From assembly GCA_028693285.1 (NCBI GenBank), contig JAQUVQ010000020.1:1-39699 (forward strand): 39,699 bases of DNA, written 5' to 3'. The stretch's first letter is position 1; every line of letters starts with the position of its first letter. The position numbers and the translations under genes are program-made. The DNA is from Smithellaceae bacterium (GTDB taxonomy: Bacteria > Desulfobacterota > Syntrophia > Syntrophales > Smithellaceae). Positions 1 to 5,884 of the stretch are shown here, piece after piece. The notes beneath the pieces were generated by a model that saw nothing but the letters and a program-made list of their open reading frames with translations, made no database searches and was not told the origin of the DNA.

Positions 1-132
1 GAAGCCAAAACCGGCCATGAGCAAACGCTGCTCCAGCGCCGGATCGACGCAACCGACAAGCAAATCGACAAACTGGTTTATGAACTCTACGGCCTGACGG
101 AAGACGAAATTAAAATTGTCGAGGGGCGATAA
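1..132 (+). CDS. C-terminal end of a type IIG-like DNA methyltransferase (partial)
   Basis: Reading frame 1 is open from the window edge and stops with TAA at 130-132, giving the last 43 residues of a protein that starts outside the window. The end reads KQIDKLVYELYGLTEDEIKI followed by VEGR. This is the characteristic tail of Eco57I-like or BREX PglX-like N6-adenine DNA methylases, where a basic helix precedes a Tyr-Glu-Leu-Tyr-Gly-Leu-Thr motif. The catalytic part is not visible, so neither activity nor specificity can be judged. A decayed copy of the same tail lies at 979-1152. The family call rests on recognition of the tail only. Confidence 0.7.
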   Translation, partial: EAKTGHEQTLLQRRIDATDKQIDKLVYELYGLTEDEIKIVEGR

Positions 133-176
133 TATATGCGGAGTGTTCGGGGAACCCGCCCAACAGGAAATTTGTT

Positions 177-203
177 GTAGGGATTGATCCCCGATCAATC
201 CGC
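177..203. repeat. GTAGGG-hairpin-CCGC intergenic palindrome
   Basis: GTAGGG is followed by a 9 bp perfect stem, GGATTGATC (181-189) with GATCAATCC (193-201), around a 3-base loop, ending in CCGC. The same architecture recurs at 39656-39678 with a different stem sequence, so this looks like one member of a dispersed intergenic palindrome class. It may also act as a weak terminator for the methylase, but no T-run follows. Confidence 0.5.
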
Positions 204-230
204 AAAATAACGGCTTTACCGCAATTTCTT

Positions 231-533
231 TTACGGAATTTTTAAGAGTCTTTCACTGCGCCAGACGCGGATAATTCTGATTTTATGACCATCAAGGCGG
301 TAAACAATCCGAAAGGGTGGATGGATAATTTCTCTTAAATTGGCAATGCCGAATTCCGGCACAATGCGTCCGCTTTCCGGAAAATCGGCAAGCTTTTCCA
401 TTTGAAAAATAATTTCACCCAGCAGTTTGTTGCCGACGTCCGGCACTTGCCGCTCTTGATACCATGCGCGGATGCCTTCAAGATCATCAAAGGCCGACGC
501 CGCAAAAGTAATGGTTCTCTTTTTTTCGGGCAT
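231..533 (-). CDS. ParE/RelE-family type II toxin
   Basis: This 100-residue basic protein has the RelE/ParE layout: an N-terminal helical hairpin (AFDDLEGIRAWYQER) and a C-terminal beta-sheet ending in FRIVYRLDGHKIRIIRVWRS. The RIIRVWRSER tail is typical of ParE-like toxins, whose known targets are gyrase (ParE) or ribosome-bound mRNA (RelE); which applies here cannot be read from sequence. It lies 2 bases downstream of a Phd/YefM-type antitoxin on the same strand, the usual antitoxin-first order. It sits between an intact methylase tail and a decayed one. Full length for the family. Confidence 0.85.
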   Translation of the reverse strand: MPEKKRTITFAASAFDDLEGIRAWYQERQVPDVGNKLLGEIIFQMEKLADFPESGRIVPEFGIANLREIIHPPFRIVYRLDGHKIRIIRVWRSERLLKIP

Positions 534-535
534 GG

Positions 536-811
536 CTACTTTAGTCCCAGCCGTTTTTTAACTTCATTGAGGCTGATTTCCCGACCCTCTTCAATATCCA
601 TCAGGCCGCGAACGACGGCGCGCAGGAATCCCTGTTCCTCCGTCCTTTCCTCATAATCTTTTACCGATTGCACCACGGCGACACCCCGTCCACGGCTGGT
701 CAAGAGCACAGGCCGACGGGTTTTATCCACCTGATTGACAATCCGTCCCGGATTGATCTTCAGATCGGTGATCGGAACGACGTCTTCCGAATATTTGATA
801 TTGGTCTGCAT
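536..811 (-). CDS. Phd/YefM-family antitoxin
   Basis: This 91-residue protein begins with a Phd-type DNA-binding domain: the stretch VPITDLKINPGRIVNQVDKT and then RPVLLTSRGRGVAVVQS match the usual 'set-up for recurrent Arg-Pro-Val-x-Leu-T' pattern of Phd/YefM antitoxins. The C-terminal third (MDIEEGREISLNEVKKRLGL) is the expected toxin-binding helix. The family neutralises its toxin and represses its own promoter. A GAGGAGG ribosome site precedes the ATG, and a consensus promoter lies at 845-873. The toxin gene follows after 2 bases. Confidence 0.85.
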   Translation of the reverse strand: MQTNIKYSEDVVPITDLKINPGRIVNQVDKTRRPVLLTSRGRGVAVVQSVKDYEERTEEQGFLRAVVRGLMDIEEGREISLNEVKKRLGLK

Positions 812-844
812 AAAACCCTCCTCTACGATCTTTCAACGATGCTG

Positions 845-873
845 ATAATAGCACCGGTTAAACGACCTGTCAA
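845..873 (-). promoter_or_regulatory. Sigma-70 promoter of the first toxin-antitoxin operon
   Basis: On the minus strand TTGACA (868-873) is separated by 17 bases from TATTAT (845-850), close to consensus. Transcription would start about 35 bases before the antitoxin ATG. The spacer contains the palindrome ACCGGT, a possible operator, but that is a guess. Confidence 0.65.
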
Positions 874-967
874 AAACTTTCATGAAAAGATTATTCGGGG
901 GCTCATTCCATGAATATTGTCATTTATAAGAATGCTGCGGGCCGAAAAATCAATTATATGCCATAAC

Positions 968-998
968 TGAACCATCACCGGATCGATAGGATGGTTCA
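968..998. repeat. Inverted repeat TGAACCATC / GATGGTTCA
   Basis: Two perfect 9-base arms, 968-976 and 990-998, flank a 13-base loop at the start of the methylase relic. It marks the 5' boundary of the recognisable relic and may belong to a small repeat element. No T-run follows, so it is not a convincing terminator. Confidence 0.45.
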
Positions 999-1152
999 AC
1001 GGAAAGATCAACTGGCTTACGAACTCTACGATTTCACACCGGAAGCCCCGCGTCGCTTCGCTCCTGGGACAATTCAACTTACGCTTCGAACTTCGCAAAG
1101 CTCGTTCTTGGCGAGGTTCATTGAAATCGCCATCGTGGAAGGCGCATCTTGA
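979..1152 (+). pseudogene. Relic of a methylase C-terminus with a 78 bp in-frame insertion
   Basis: Frame 1 from 979 reads RIDRMVQRKDQLAYELYDFT, then PEA, then 26 unrelated residues, then EIAIVEGAS and a stop at 1150-1152. Joining the two ends gives YELYDFTPE-EIAIVEGAS, the canonical tail of the same methylase family seen at 1-132. A stop at 964-966 and the absence of any upstream open frame show that the rest of the gene is gone. The insert (about 1042-1119) keeps the frame and has no stop. The remaining part of the 812-1261 interval holds only the promoter at 845-873 and nothing else I can identify. Confidence 0.6.
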
Positions 1153-1261
1153 CCGTAGGAATCATTTCCTGAAAAAGAGATCCTCAATTGTATTGAAGGC
1201 AACAGCCTGGAAATGGATGGACGCTGTTGTTCCTGTTTAGCTGTTATCCATAAGAGTTTTT

Positions 1262-2836
1262 TTATTGTCCGGGCTTCTGAAGTATGAGCACCATGGAAGG
1301 TAGAGTAAGCTTCGAGTTAGGCCCCCGCTGTGTCCCCGGGGCCATGTAATCGCGCTCGACGAGCGAAACCTTGTCACCGGGCGGAACCACGAGCTCCGTA
1401 TCTTTCACGGACAAGCAGAAGCCGTGGGTCAGCTCTTGCACTTTCTCGTCTTCACAGTTGCGGGTAAAATAGTAGATGTAGAGCTTATTCAAGTTATTGA
1501 CTCCCGGGTACCACTCCGGCTTCACGCTGCCCTCGAGCTTCGAGCCGTCGACATTCTCTGCGCCCAGCCTTAGGCGGAAGTTGTTGACCCCCAGGCTGAC
1601 GTAGCTTGCGTTTCCGGTCGCCGTACCCAGGGTTCCAATCACCGCATAGACTTCGCCGTTGTCAAACTCATAGCCGCCGCTGAATTGGTAAGTTGCGTCC
1701 TGCGTGTCCGCGAGACAGTCCATCCCAATGTTGTCGCACAGCGGTCCAACCAGATTGAACGGGGACGATTGCGTGTCGATAAAAGACCTGGCCTTGTCTG
1801 AGCAACCGGCAGTATCAATGCATGGCTGCCCCCATGCCTGGCTGACTTTCTGCACGAGCAAGTTGAGATCGTCCTTGAGGTCCGCTTCGGATACCGCCTT
1901 TCTCGGTTCGGGACTGTTGTCCTCCCATGCCGGATAAGGCTGAGGCGGGTGTGGTTGTGAGGTGCGGATCCGCAGAATTGACAGCGGTGGATTGTTCCTC
2001 CAGATATCCGAGGGAGTGCCCTCCTTGCCGCCGTCTTCCGGGAGAGAGTAACGAATTCCCGAAACGAAATCGTCGGCGTCTTCACCAAGACCAATCCTCA
2101 TGTTCGCGGGTATGCCCTCGGTAAAGATGTCTTGATCAGCAACCGAAAGATTGTGCAGGATTCGTCGGATCTTCTGATCCATATACCGGTCGGGCGTGAT
2201 GATGAAGTACCGGAACTGACCGAAGCTTCCGTCTGACTGCCTTTCAATGACCACGTTGTTTTTGCTGTCGCTCAGGCTGTCGAAAGTTAAAATGCGGTCC
2301 TGCGCGGGACGGCCAGGGACCGTGTGGAAGAAAACGTCTTTGGCGCCGATCCGGTTGATAAAATTGTACGTATCGTTGTCTGTTTTATAGGCGTCTTTGC
2401 GGGTGAACAGGTAGCTCTGCAACCCGAAATAGACGGCCTTCGGAGGCAGGAATCCGAAAATGACAATTGCTTCATTCGGGTCAAAACGGAAGCTTGTACT
2501 GCATCCCAACTTGGTCGAGCCAAAAGCGTTTTTGGTTGCCGGGTCAATGTACTCGTCCGGCCAGAAAGGTAAAACCGACATCACATAAGGCGCGGTGGGA
2601 TTATTGAAATAGCAGGTTCCCATCACGTCAAAGGATTCCGGGCAGTCCTCGATCCTCCACAGCTGGAAATAGCCTTGGGCAACTTCAAAGCCGTCCATCT
2701 TCAATTCAGCCGTGAATTGATCGACGCTGATGCCGGCGGAATCGGTGTTTTTGTGATGACATGCCGAAATTATTCCCCCCATCATCAGTAAGACGATGAT
2801 CTGAAAAAAAACGAGGATCTGTCGACGTGCAGCCAT
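1262..2836 (-). CDS. Secreted lipoprotein of unknown function
   Basis: I do not recognise this 524-residue protein. It starts with a lipoprotein signal peptide: a hydrophobic stretch (ILVFFQIIVLLMMGGI) and the lipobox Ile-Ile-Ser-Ala-Cys near residue 26, so it should be lipid-anchored in an envelope membrane after cleavage. The mature part has no membrane segment, is rich in aromatic residues and contains about ten cysteines in the mature region (for example near EDCPESF, GTCYF, QPCIDTAGC, PLCDNIGMDC), suggesting disulfides and a periplasmic or surface location. The ATG follows a good AGGAGG site, and a consensus promoter lies at 2897-2925. It is a single-gene unit divergent from the thiamine genes. 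No terminator is obvious after 1262. Confidence 0.75.
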   Translation of the reverse strand: MAARRQILVFFQIIVLLMMGGIISACHHKNTDSAGISVDQFTAELKMDGFEVAQGYFQLWRIEDCPESFDVMGTCYFNNPTAPYVMSVLPFWPDEYIDPATKNAFGSTKLGCSTSFRFDPNEAIVIFGFLPPKAVYFGLQSYLFTRKDAYKTDNDTYNFINRIGAKDVFFHTVPGRPAQDRILTFDSLSDSKNNVVIERQSDGSFGQFRYFIITPDRYMDQKIRRILHNLSVADQDIFTEGIPANMRIGLGEDADDFVSGIRYSLPEDGGKEGTPSDIWRNNPPLSILRIRTSQPHPPQPYPAWEDNSPEPRKAVSEADLKDDLNLLVQKVSQAWGQPCIDTAGCSDKARSFIDTQSSPFNLVGPLCDNIGMDCLADTQDATYQFSGGYEFDNGEVYAVIGTLGTATGNASYVSLGVNNFRLRLGAENVDGSKLEGSVKPEWYPGVNNLNKLYIYYFTRNCEDEKVQELTHGFCLSVKDTELVVPPGDKVSLVERDYMAPGTQRGPNSKLTLPSMVLILQKPGQ

Positions 2837-2896
2837 CAGAGTGCCTCCTAAAAATTTTCATATGGAGAATTGATAAGAACTTCTATTTTGCGGAAA

Positions 2897-2925
2897 ACTA
2901 TATTAAACGAACTAGTGTATGTCAA
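2897..2925 (-). promoter_or_regulatory. Sigma-70 promoter of the unknown lipoprotein
   Basis: Minus strand TTGACA (2920-2925), 17-base spacer, TATAGT (2897-2902). Transcription would start near 2890, about 55 bases before the ATG at 2836. Confidence 0.7.
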
Positions 2926-2951
2926 GGGGATTTTGGGACATGGGTGATGTA

Positions 2952-2980
2952 TTGACAAATACGGGAGAGGCTGGTAAGCG
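2952..2980 (+). promoter_or_regulatory. Candidate promoter of the thiM-thiE transcript
   Basis: A perfect TTGACA (2952-2957) is followed after 17 bases by TAAGCG (2975-2980), a poor -10. The predicted start near 2987 coincides with the 5' edge of the TPP riboswitch, which supports the assignment. Confidence 0.45.
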
Positions 2981-2985
2981 AAACA

Positions 2986-3066
2986 CATTGGGGTGTCAGG
3001 GTCTTTGGCCTTGTCTGAGATTATACCCGTTGAACCTGATCCGGATAATGCCGGCGGAGGGAGAAA
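2986..3066 (+). ncRNA. TPP riboswitch (THI element)
   Basis: The conserved pieces of the thiamine-pyrophosphate aptamer are present in order: GGGGTGTC (about 2990-2997), CTGAGA (3015-3020), ACCC (3025-3028), then GAACCTGATCCGG (3032-3044), ATAATGCC and GGCGGAGGGA. It lies upstream of two thiamine genes and is followed by an intrinsic terminator, so binding of thiamine pyrophosphate should lower transcription of thiM-thiE. The mechanism (premature termination) is inferred from the terminator. Confidence 0.95.
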
Positions 3067-3081
3067 AGAGCAACCCTTTAG

Positions 3082-3114
3082 GCCCTTTCTCCCGCGGTGG
3101 AGAAGGGGCTTTTT
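3082..3114 (+). terminator. Riboswitch-controlled intrinsic terminator
   Basis: An 11 bp stem, GCCCTTTCTCC (3082-3092) with GGAGAAGGGGC (3099-3109), one G-U pair, 6-base loop, then TTTTT (3110-3114). It lies between the TPP aptamer and the thiM ribosome site, so it is the likely expression platform. Confidence 0.8.
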
Positions 3115-3141
3115 AATGAAATGGAAACAAGGAGATGAGGT

Positions 3142-3945
3142 ATGAAATTGTCGGCATCGGACATTTATCAATCCGTTGAAGAAATCCGGGCCAAAAGCCC
3201 GTTGATCCACAACATCACCAATTACGTGGTCATGAACAACACGGCCAATGCGCTTTTGGCGATCGGCGCGTCGCCGGTCATGATCCATGCGGAGGAGGAA
3301 GTGGAAGACATGGCGGCGATCGCCTCCGCGCTGGTGATCAACATCGGGACGATCAGCCCCTCCTGGGTGCGCGGCATGTTCAAGGCGTCTGCGAAAGCGG
3401 TTTCCAAAGGTGTTCCCGTGGTGATCGATCCGGTCGGCGCAGGGGCGACGCCTTACAGAACCGGCACCGTTCGTGATCTGATCCTCGCCGGCCGGCCGAC
3501 CATTATCCGGGGCAATGCATCGGAAATTCTTGCGCTGACGGATGACCGTCTGAAAACGAAGGGGGTGGACAGCACCGCCGCATCCGACGAGGCACTCCAC
3601 GCCGCGCAAAGCATTGCCGATGCCTCTCAGTGCGCGGTTTGCGTCAGCGGCGCCGTGGACTATATCGTAGAAGGGAAGCGTCTGGTAAAAGTAGCCAACG
3701 GCCATCCGATGATGCCGAAAGTCACGGGGCTGGGCTGCACGGCCAGCGCGCTTTGCGGCGCTTTTGCGTCGGTGGATCAGGATCCGCTGACAGCGGCGGC
3801 CAAAGCCATGGCGGTCATGGGCATTGCCGGAGAGATCGCCGCCGAACAATCCTCCGGACCCGGCTCACTCCAGATGCATTTTATCGATGCGCTTTACCGT
3901 TTGGCCAAAGAGGACATTGAGCGCCGCCTGAAAGTGGAGGGCTAG
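3142..3945 (+). CDS. thiM: Hydroxyethylthiazole kinase
   Basis: ThiM phosphorylates 4-methyl-5-(2-hydroxyethyl)thiazole, a salvage step that feeds ThiE. The 267-residue length is normal. Family motifs seen are SPLIHNITNYVVMNNTANAL near residue 20, the nucleotide-binding VVIDPVGAGATPYRT near 95, and VTGLGCTASALCGAF near 195 with the conserved Cys. The ATG follows AAGGAGATGAG at good distance. Control is by the TPP riboswitch directly upstream. thiE starts 2 bases after the stop. No thiD or de novo thiamine genes are in this window. Confidence 0.96.
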   Translation: MKLSASDIYQSVEEIRAKSPLIHNITNYVVMNNTANALLAIGASPVMIHAEEEVEDMAAIASALVINIGTISPSWVRGMFKASAKAVSKGVPVVIDPVGAGATPYRTGTVRDLILAGRPTIIRGNASEILALTDDRLKTKGVDSTAASDEALHAAQSIADASQCAVCVSGAVDYIVEGKRLVKVANGHPMMPKVTGLGCTASALCGAFASVDQDPLTAAAKAMAVMGIAGEIAAEQSSGPGSLQMHFIDALYRLAKEDIERRLKVEG

Positions 3946-3947
3946 CC

Positions 3948-4589
3948 ATGCGCGGCATCTATCTGGTGACGGACCGCGGATTATGCCGCGGCAGATCTCT
4001 GCTGGAGGTAGTTCGAATGGCTGTTCAGGGCGGCGCGTCCTGTGTCCAGCTGCGGGAAAAGGACTTGCCCACGCGCGCTTTCGTGGAGGAAGCCCTTGCC
4101 GTAAAGAACATCCTTGCGCCTCACAGGGTTCCCCTGATGATCAATGACCGGATCGATGTAGCGCTGGCCTGCGGCGCGGACGGCATTCATGTCGGTCAGG
4201 AGGACATGCCGTACGAAACAGCCCGCCGCCTGATGGGGCCGAAAGCGATCATCGGCCTTTCCGTGGAAACCTGGGCGGACGTCGAAGCCAGCCGCGATCT
4301 GGATGTCGATTACCTGGGGGTCAGCCCCGTGTTTGCCACGCCGACCAAAACCGATACAAAGGAACCATGGGGACTTGAAGGGCTCAGAAAAATCAAGGCG
4401 TTCAGCCGTCACCCCCTGGTGGCCATCGGGGGAATCAGCCAGATCAATGCCCGGGAAGTGGCCGAAGCCGGCGCCGATTGCCTGGCTGTTGTTTCGGCCA
4501 TCTGCTCGGCCGGGAATCCGGCTGATGCAACCGCGAGACTGAAACATGCCTTTGATGAGGCGCTGCGCCTGAGGGATAATCATAAATAA
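3948..4589 (+). CDS. thiE: Thiamine-phosphate synthase
   Basis: ThiE joins hydroxymethylpyrimidine diphosphate and thiazole phosphate to make thiamine phosphate. The 213-residue TIM-barrel shows the usual blocks: GIYLVTDRGL at the start, GGASCVQLREKD near residue 28, LMINDRIDVALACGADGIHV near 64, DYLGVSPVFATPTKTDT near 122 and ATPTKTD phosphate-binding loop, then LVAIGGI near 158. It is co-transcribed with thiM (2-base gap) and so shares the TPP riboswitch. The aromatic operon promoter begins only 9 bases after the stop and no terminator separates them, so some read-through into the attenuator leader is possible. Confidence 0.96.
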   Translation: MRGIYLVTDRGLCRGRSLLEVVRMAVQGGASCVQLREKDLPTRAFVEEALAVKNILAPHRVPLMINDRIDVALACGADGIHVGQEDMPYETARRLMGPKAIIGLSVETWADVEASRDLDVDYLGVSPVFATPTKTDTKEPWGLEGLRKIKAFSRHPLVAIGGISQINAREVAEAGADCLAVVSAICSAGNPADATARLKHAFDEALRLRDNHK

Positions 4590-4597
4590 AAATTTTC

Positions 4598-4626
4598 TTG
4601 ACAAGCCCGGAGCGCTCGTTTATAGG
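4598..4626 (+). promoter_or_regulatory. Promoter of the aromatic amino acid operon
   Basis: TTGACA (4598-4603) is followed after exactly 17 bases by TATAGG (4621-4626). Transcription would begin near 4633, about 22 bases before the leader-peptide ATG. The spacer GC content is high and I see no clear repressor palindrome. Confidence 0.7.
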
Positions 4627-4654
4627 GCTACGAAAGAAAAGGACGGTTTTTTCA

Positions 4655-4747
4655 ATGAACAGACAGATGAACGCAAACAGCAATTCTTTTGGCTACTGGT
4701 TTTATTACGGTGCGTCGGTCTGCCTGTCGCTGGGAAGGACTTGGTAA
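4655..4747 (+). CDS. Leader peptide rich in Phe, Tyr and Trp (attenuator sensor)
   Basis: A 30-codon frame starts at ATG 4655 (AAAAGGA at 4637-4643 upstream) and ends at TAA 4745-4747. Residues 12-18 are Phe-Gly-Tyr-Trp-Phe-Tyr-Tyr (codons 4688-4708), and Trp recurs as the last residue. Six aromatic residues in seven codons is the signature of an amino-acid-sensing leader peptide, as known for pheL and trpL of enteric bacteria. A stalled ribosome on these codons would stop close to the 5' edge of the proposed antiterminator at 4715-4731. The gene product itself probably has no function. An in-frame ATG at 4667 is an alternative start but has no ribosome site. Translation is inferred, not shown. 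Confidence 0.82.
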   Translation: MNRQMNANSNSFGYWFYYGASVCLSLGRTW

Positions 4748-4781
4748 GGTAACAAAACCAAAACAGCCATGGGTGGATCGA
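4715..4781 (+). promoter_or_regulatory. Proposed antiterminator helix of the aro leader
   Basis: Bases 4715-4731 can pair with 4765-4781 over 17 positions, with one C-C mismatch and five G-U pairs. The right-hand strand includes the whole 5' arm of the first terminator (4765-4776), so the two structures exclude each other. The left-hand strand starts 7 bases after the Tyr-Tyr codons, so a ribosome stalled there leaves most of it free, whereas one reaching the stop codon covers it or blocks refolding. This is hand-derived pairing. Confidence 0.6.
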
Positions 4782-4811
4782 ATGAGAGCCGCCCATGGCT
4801 TTTCTGTTTTT
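4765..4811 (+). terminator. First aro attenuator terminator
   Basis: A 12 bp stem, AGCCATGGGTGG (4765-4776) with CCGCCCATGGCT (4789-4800), one G-U pair, 12-base loop, followed by TTTCTGTTTTT (4801-4811). It follows the leader-peptide stop by 17 bases, the expected place for an attenuator. Confidence 0.85.
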
Positions 4812-4846
4812 AAGGCCATGGCGGCAAAAGCCATGGCCTTTTTTTT
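4812..4846 (+). terminator. Second aro attenuator terminator
   Basis: An 11 bp perfect stem, AAGGCCATGGC (4812-4822) with GCCATGGCCTT (4830-4840), 7-base loop, then six more T (4841-4846). It begins directly after the first terminator's T-run and ends 12 bases before the aroF start. Because it would stop all aroF transcription if it always formed, it must be regulated or leaky. Its arms share the self-complementary CCATGG with both arms of the first terminator. Confidence 0.85.
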
Positions 4847-4858
4847 CAAGGGGGATGT

Positions 4859-5869
4859 ATGATTATTGTCATGAAGAGCCGCGCAACGGAAAAGCAGATC
4901 GAGAATGTGATCGCCTGGATTGAGTCGGTCGGATACAAGGCGCATCCGTCCAGCGGCGTGGAACGAACCATTATCGGGGCGGTCGGGGATCAGCGCGACA
5001 AAGCCGCGCTGAAGTATGCGGAAAACCTGCCGGGCGTTGAAAAAACCATGCCGATTTTGAAGCCTTACAAACTGGCCAGCCGGGAATTTCACGAAGAAGA
5101 CAGCGTGGTCCGAGTGGGCGGCGTAGAGATCGGCGGACCGGAATTCGTGGTCATGGCGGGGCCCTGCGCCATCGAGAGCGAAGAACAGCTTCTGGAAAGC
5201 GCCTATGTCGTTAAAAAAGGCGGCGGCCGGATTTTGAGAGGCGGCGCCTTCAAGCCGCGCACGTCTCCTTACAGCTTCCAGGGCATGGAGGAGGAAGGAT
5301 TGAAAGTCCTGGAGTCCGTGAGCGGAAAAACCGGCCTGCCGACGGTGACGGAAGTGGTCAATCCGGCGGATGTGGACCTGGTGGAATCCTATGCGGACAT
5401 GCTGCAAATCGGCGCGCGCAATGTCCAGAATTTCGCGCTGCTCAAAAAAGTCGGCCACGCGAGGAAACCTGTTCTTCTGAAAAGGGGAATGATGACGACC
5501 ATCGAGGAGCTGCTCATGTCCGCGGAGTATATCCTTTCTTCCGGCAATCCCAATGTGGTCCTCTGCGAGCGCGGCATCCGCACGTTCGAAACGGCAACGC
5601 GCAACACGCTGGACATCAGCGCCGTGCCGGTGCTAAAGAATCTTACGCATCTGCCGGTGGTGATCGATCCCAGCCACGCGGCGGGCAACTGGAAATATGT
5701 AATTCCTCTTTCCCGCGCGGCGCTGGCCGTAGGCGCGGACGGCATCATTGTGGAGGTGCATCCCGAGCCGGAAAAAGCGGTTTCCGACGGGGCGCAATCG
5801 CTCAAACCGGAAAAATTCTATCAGTTAATGGACGACGTGCGGGCCCTTGAGAAAGCCATGCGCGGATGA
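4859..5869 (+). CDS. aroF: 3-deoxy-7-phosphoheptulonate (DAHP) synthase, AroF type
   Basis: Condenses phosphoenolpyruvate and erythrose 4-phosphate, the first step of the shikimate pathway. The 336 residues comprise an N-terminal ferredoxin-like regulatory domain (about 1-70, MIIVMKSRATEKQIENVIAW) and a KDO8P/DAHP-synthase TIM barrel. Barrel motifs seen are VMAGPCAIESEEQ near residue 100, RGGAFKPRTSPYSFQG near 125, LLKRGMMTTIEELLMSAEY near 200, CERGIRTFE near 230, and VIDPSHAAGNW near 265. In the related Thermotoga enzyme the N-terminal domain mediates feedback inhibition; that is inferred here. AAGGGGGA precedes the ATG. First structural gene after the attenuator; aroB follows after 15 bases. 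Confidence 0.96.
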   Translation: MIIVMKSRATEKQIENVIAWIESVGYKAHPSSGVERTIIGAVGDQRDKAALKYAENLPGVEKTMPILKPYKLASREFHEEDSVVRVGGVEIGGPEFVVMAGPCAIESEEQLLESAYVVKKGGGRILRGGAFKPRTSPYSFQGMEEEGLKVLESVSGKTGLPTVTEVVNPADVDLVESYADMLQIGARNVQNFALLKKVGHARKPVLLKRGMMTTIEELLMSAEYILSSGNPNVVLCERGIRTFETATRNTLDISAVPVLKNLTHLPVVIDPSHAAGNWKYVIPLSRAALAVGADGIIVEVHPEPEKAVSDGAQSLKPEKFYQLMDDVRALEKAMRG

Positions 5870-5884
5870 TGCACTGGAGTGGAT

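Noticed and set aside
1170..1240. CAACAGC / GCTGTTG inverted repeat as a terminator for the unknown lipoprotein
   Set aside because: The 7 bp stem has a 16-base loop and no T-run on the minus strand.
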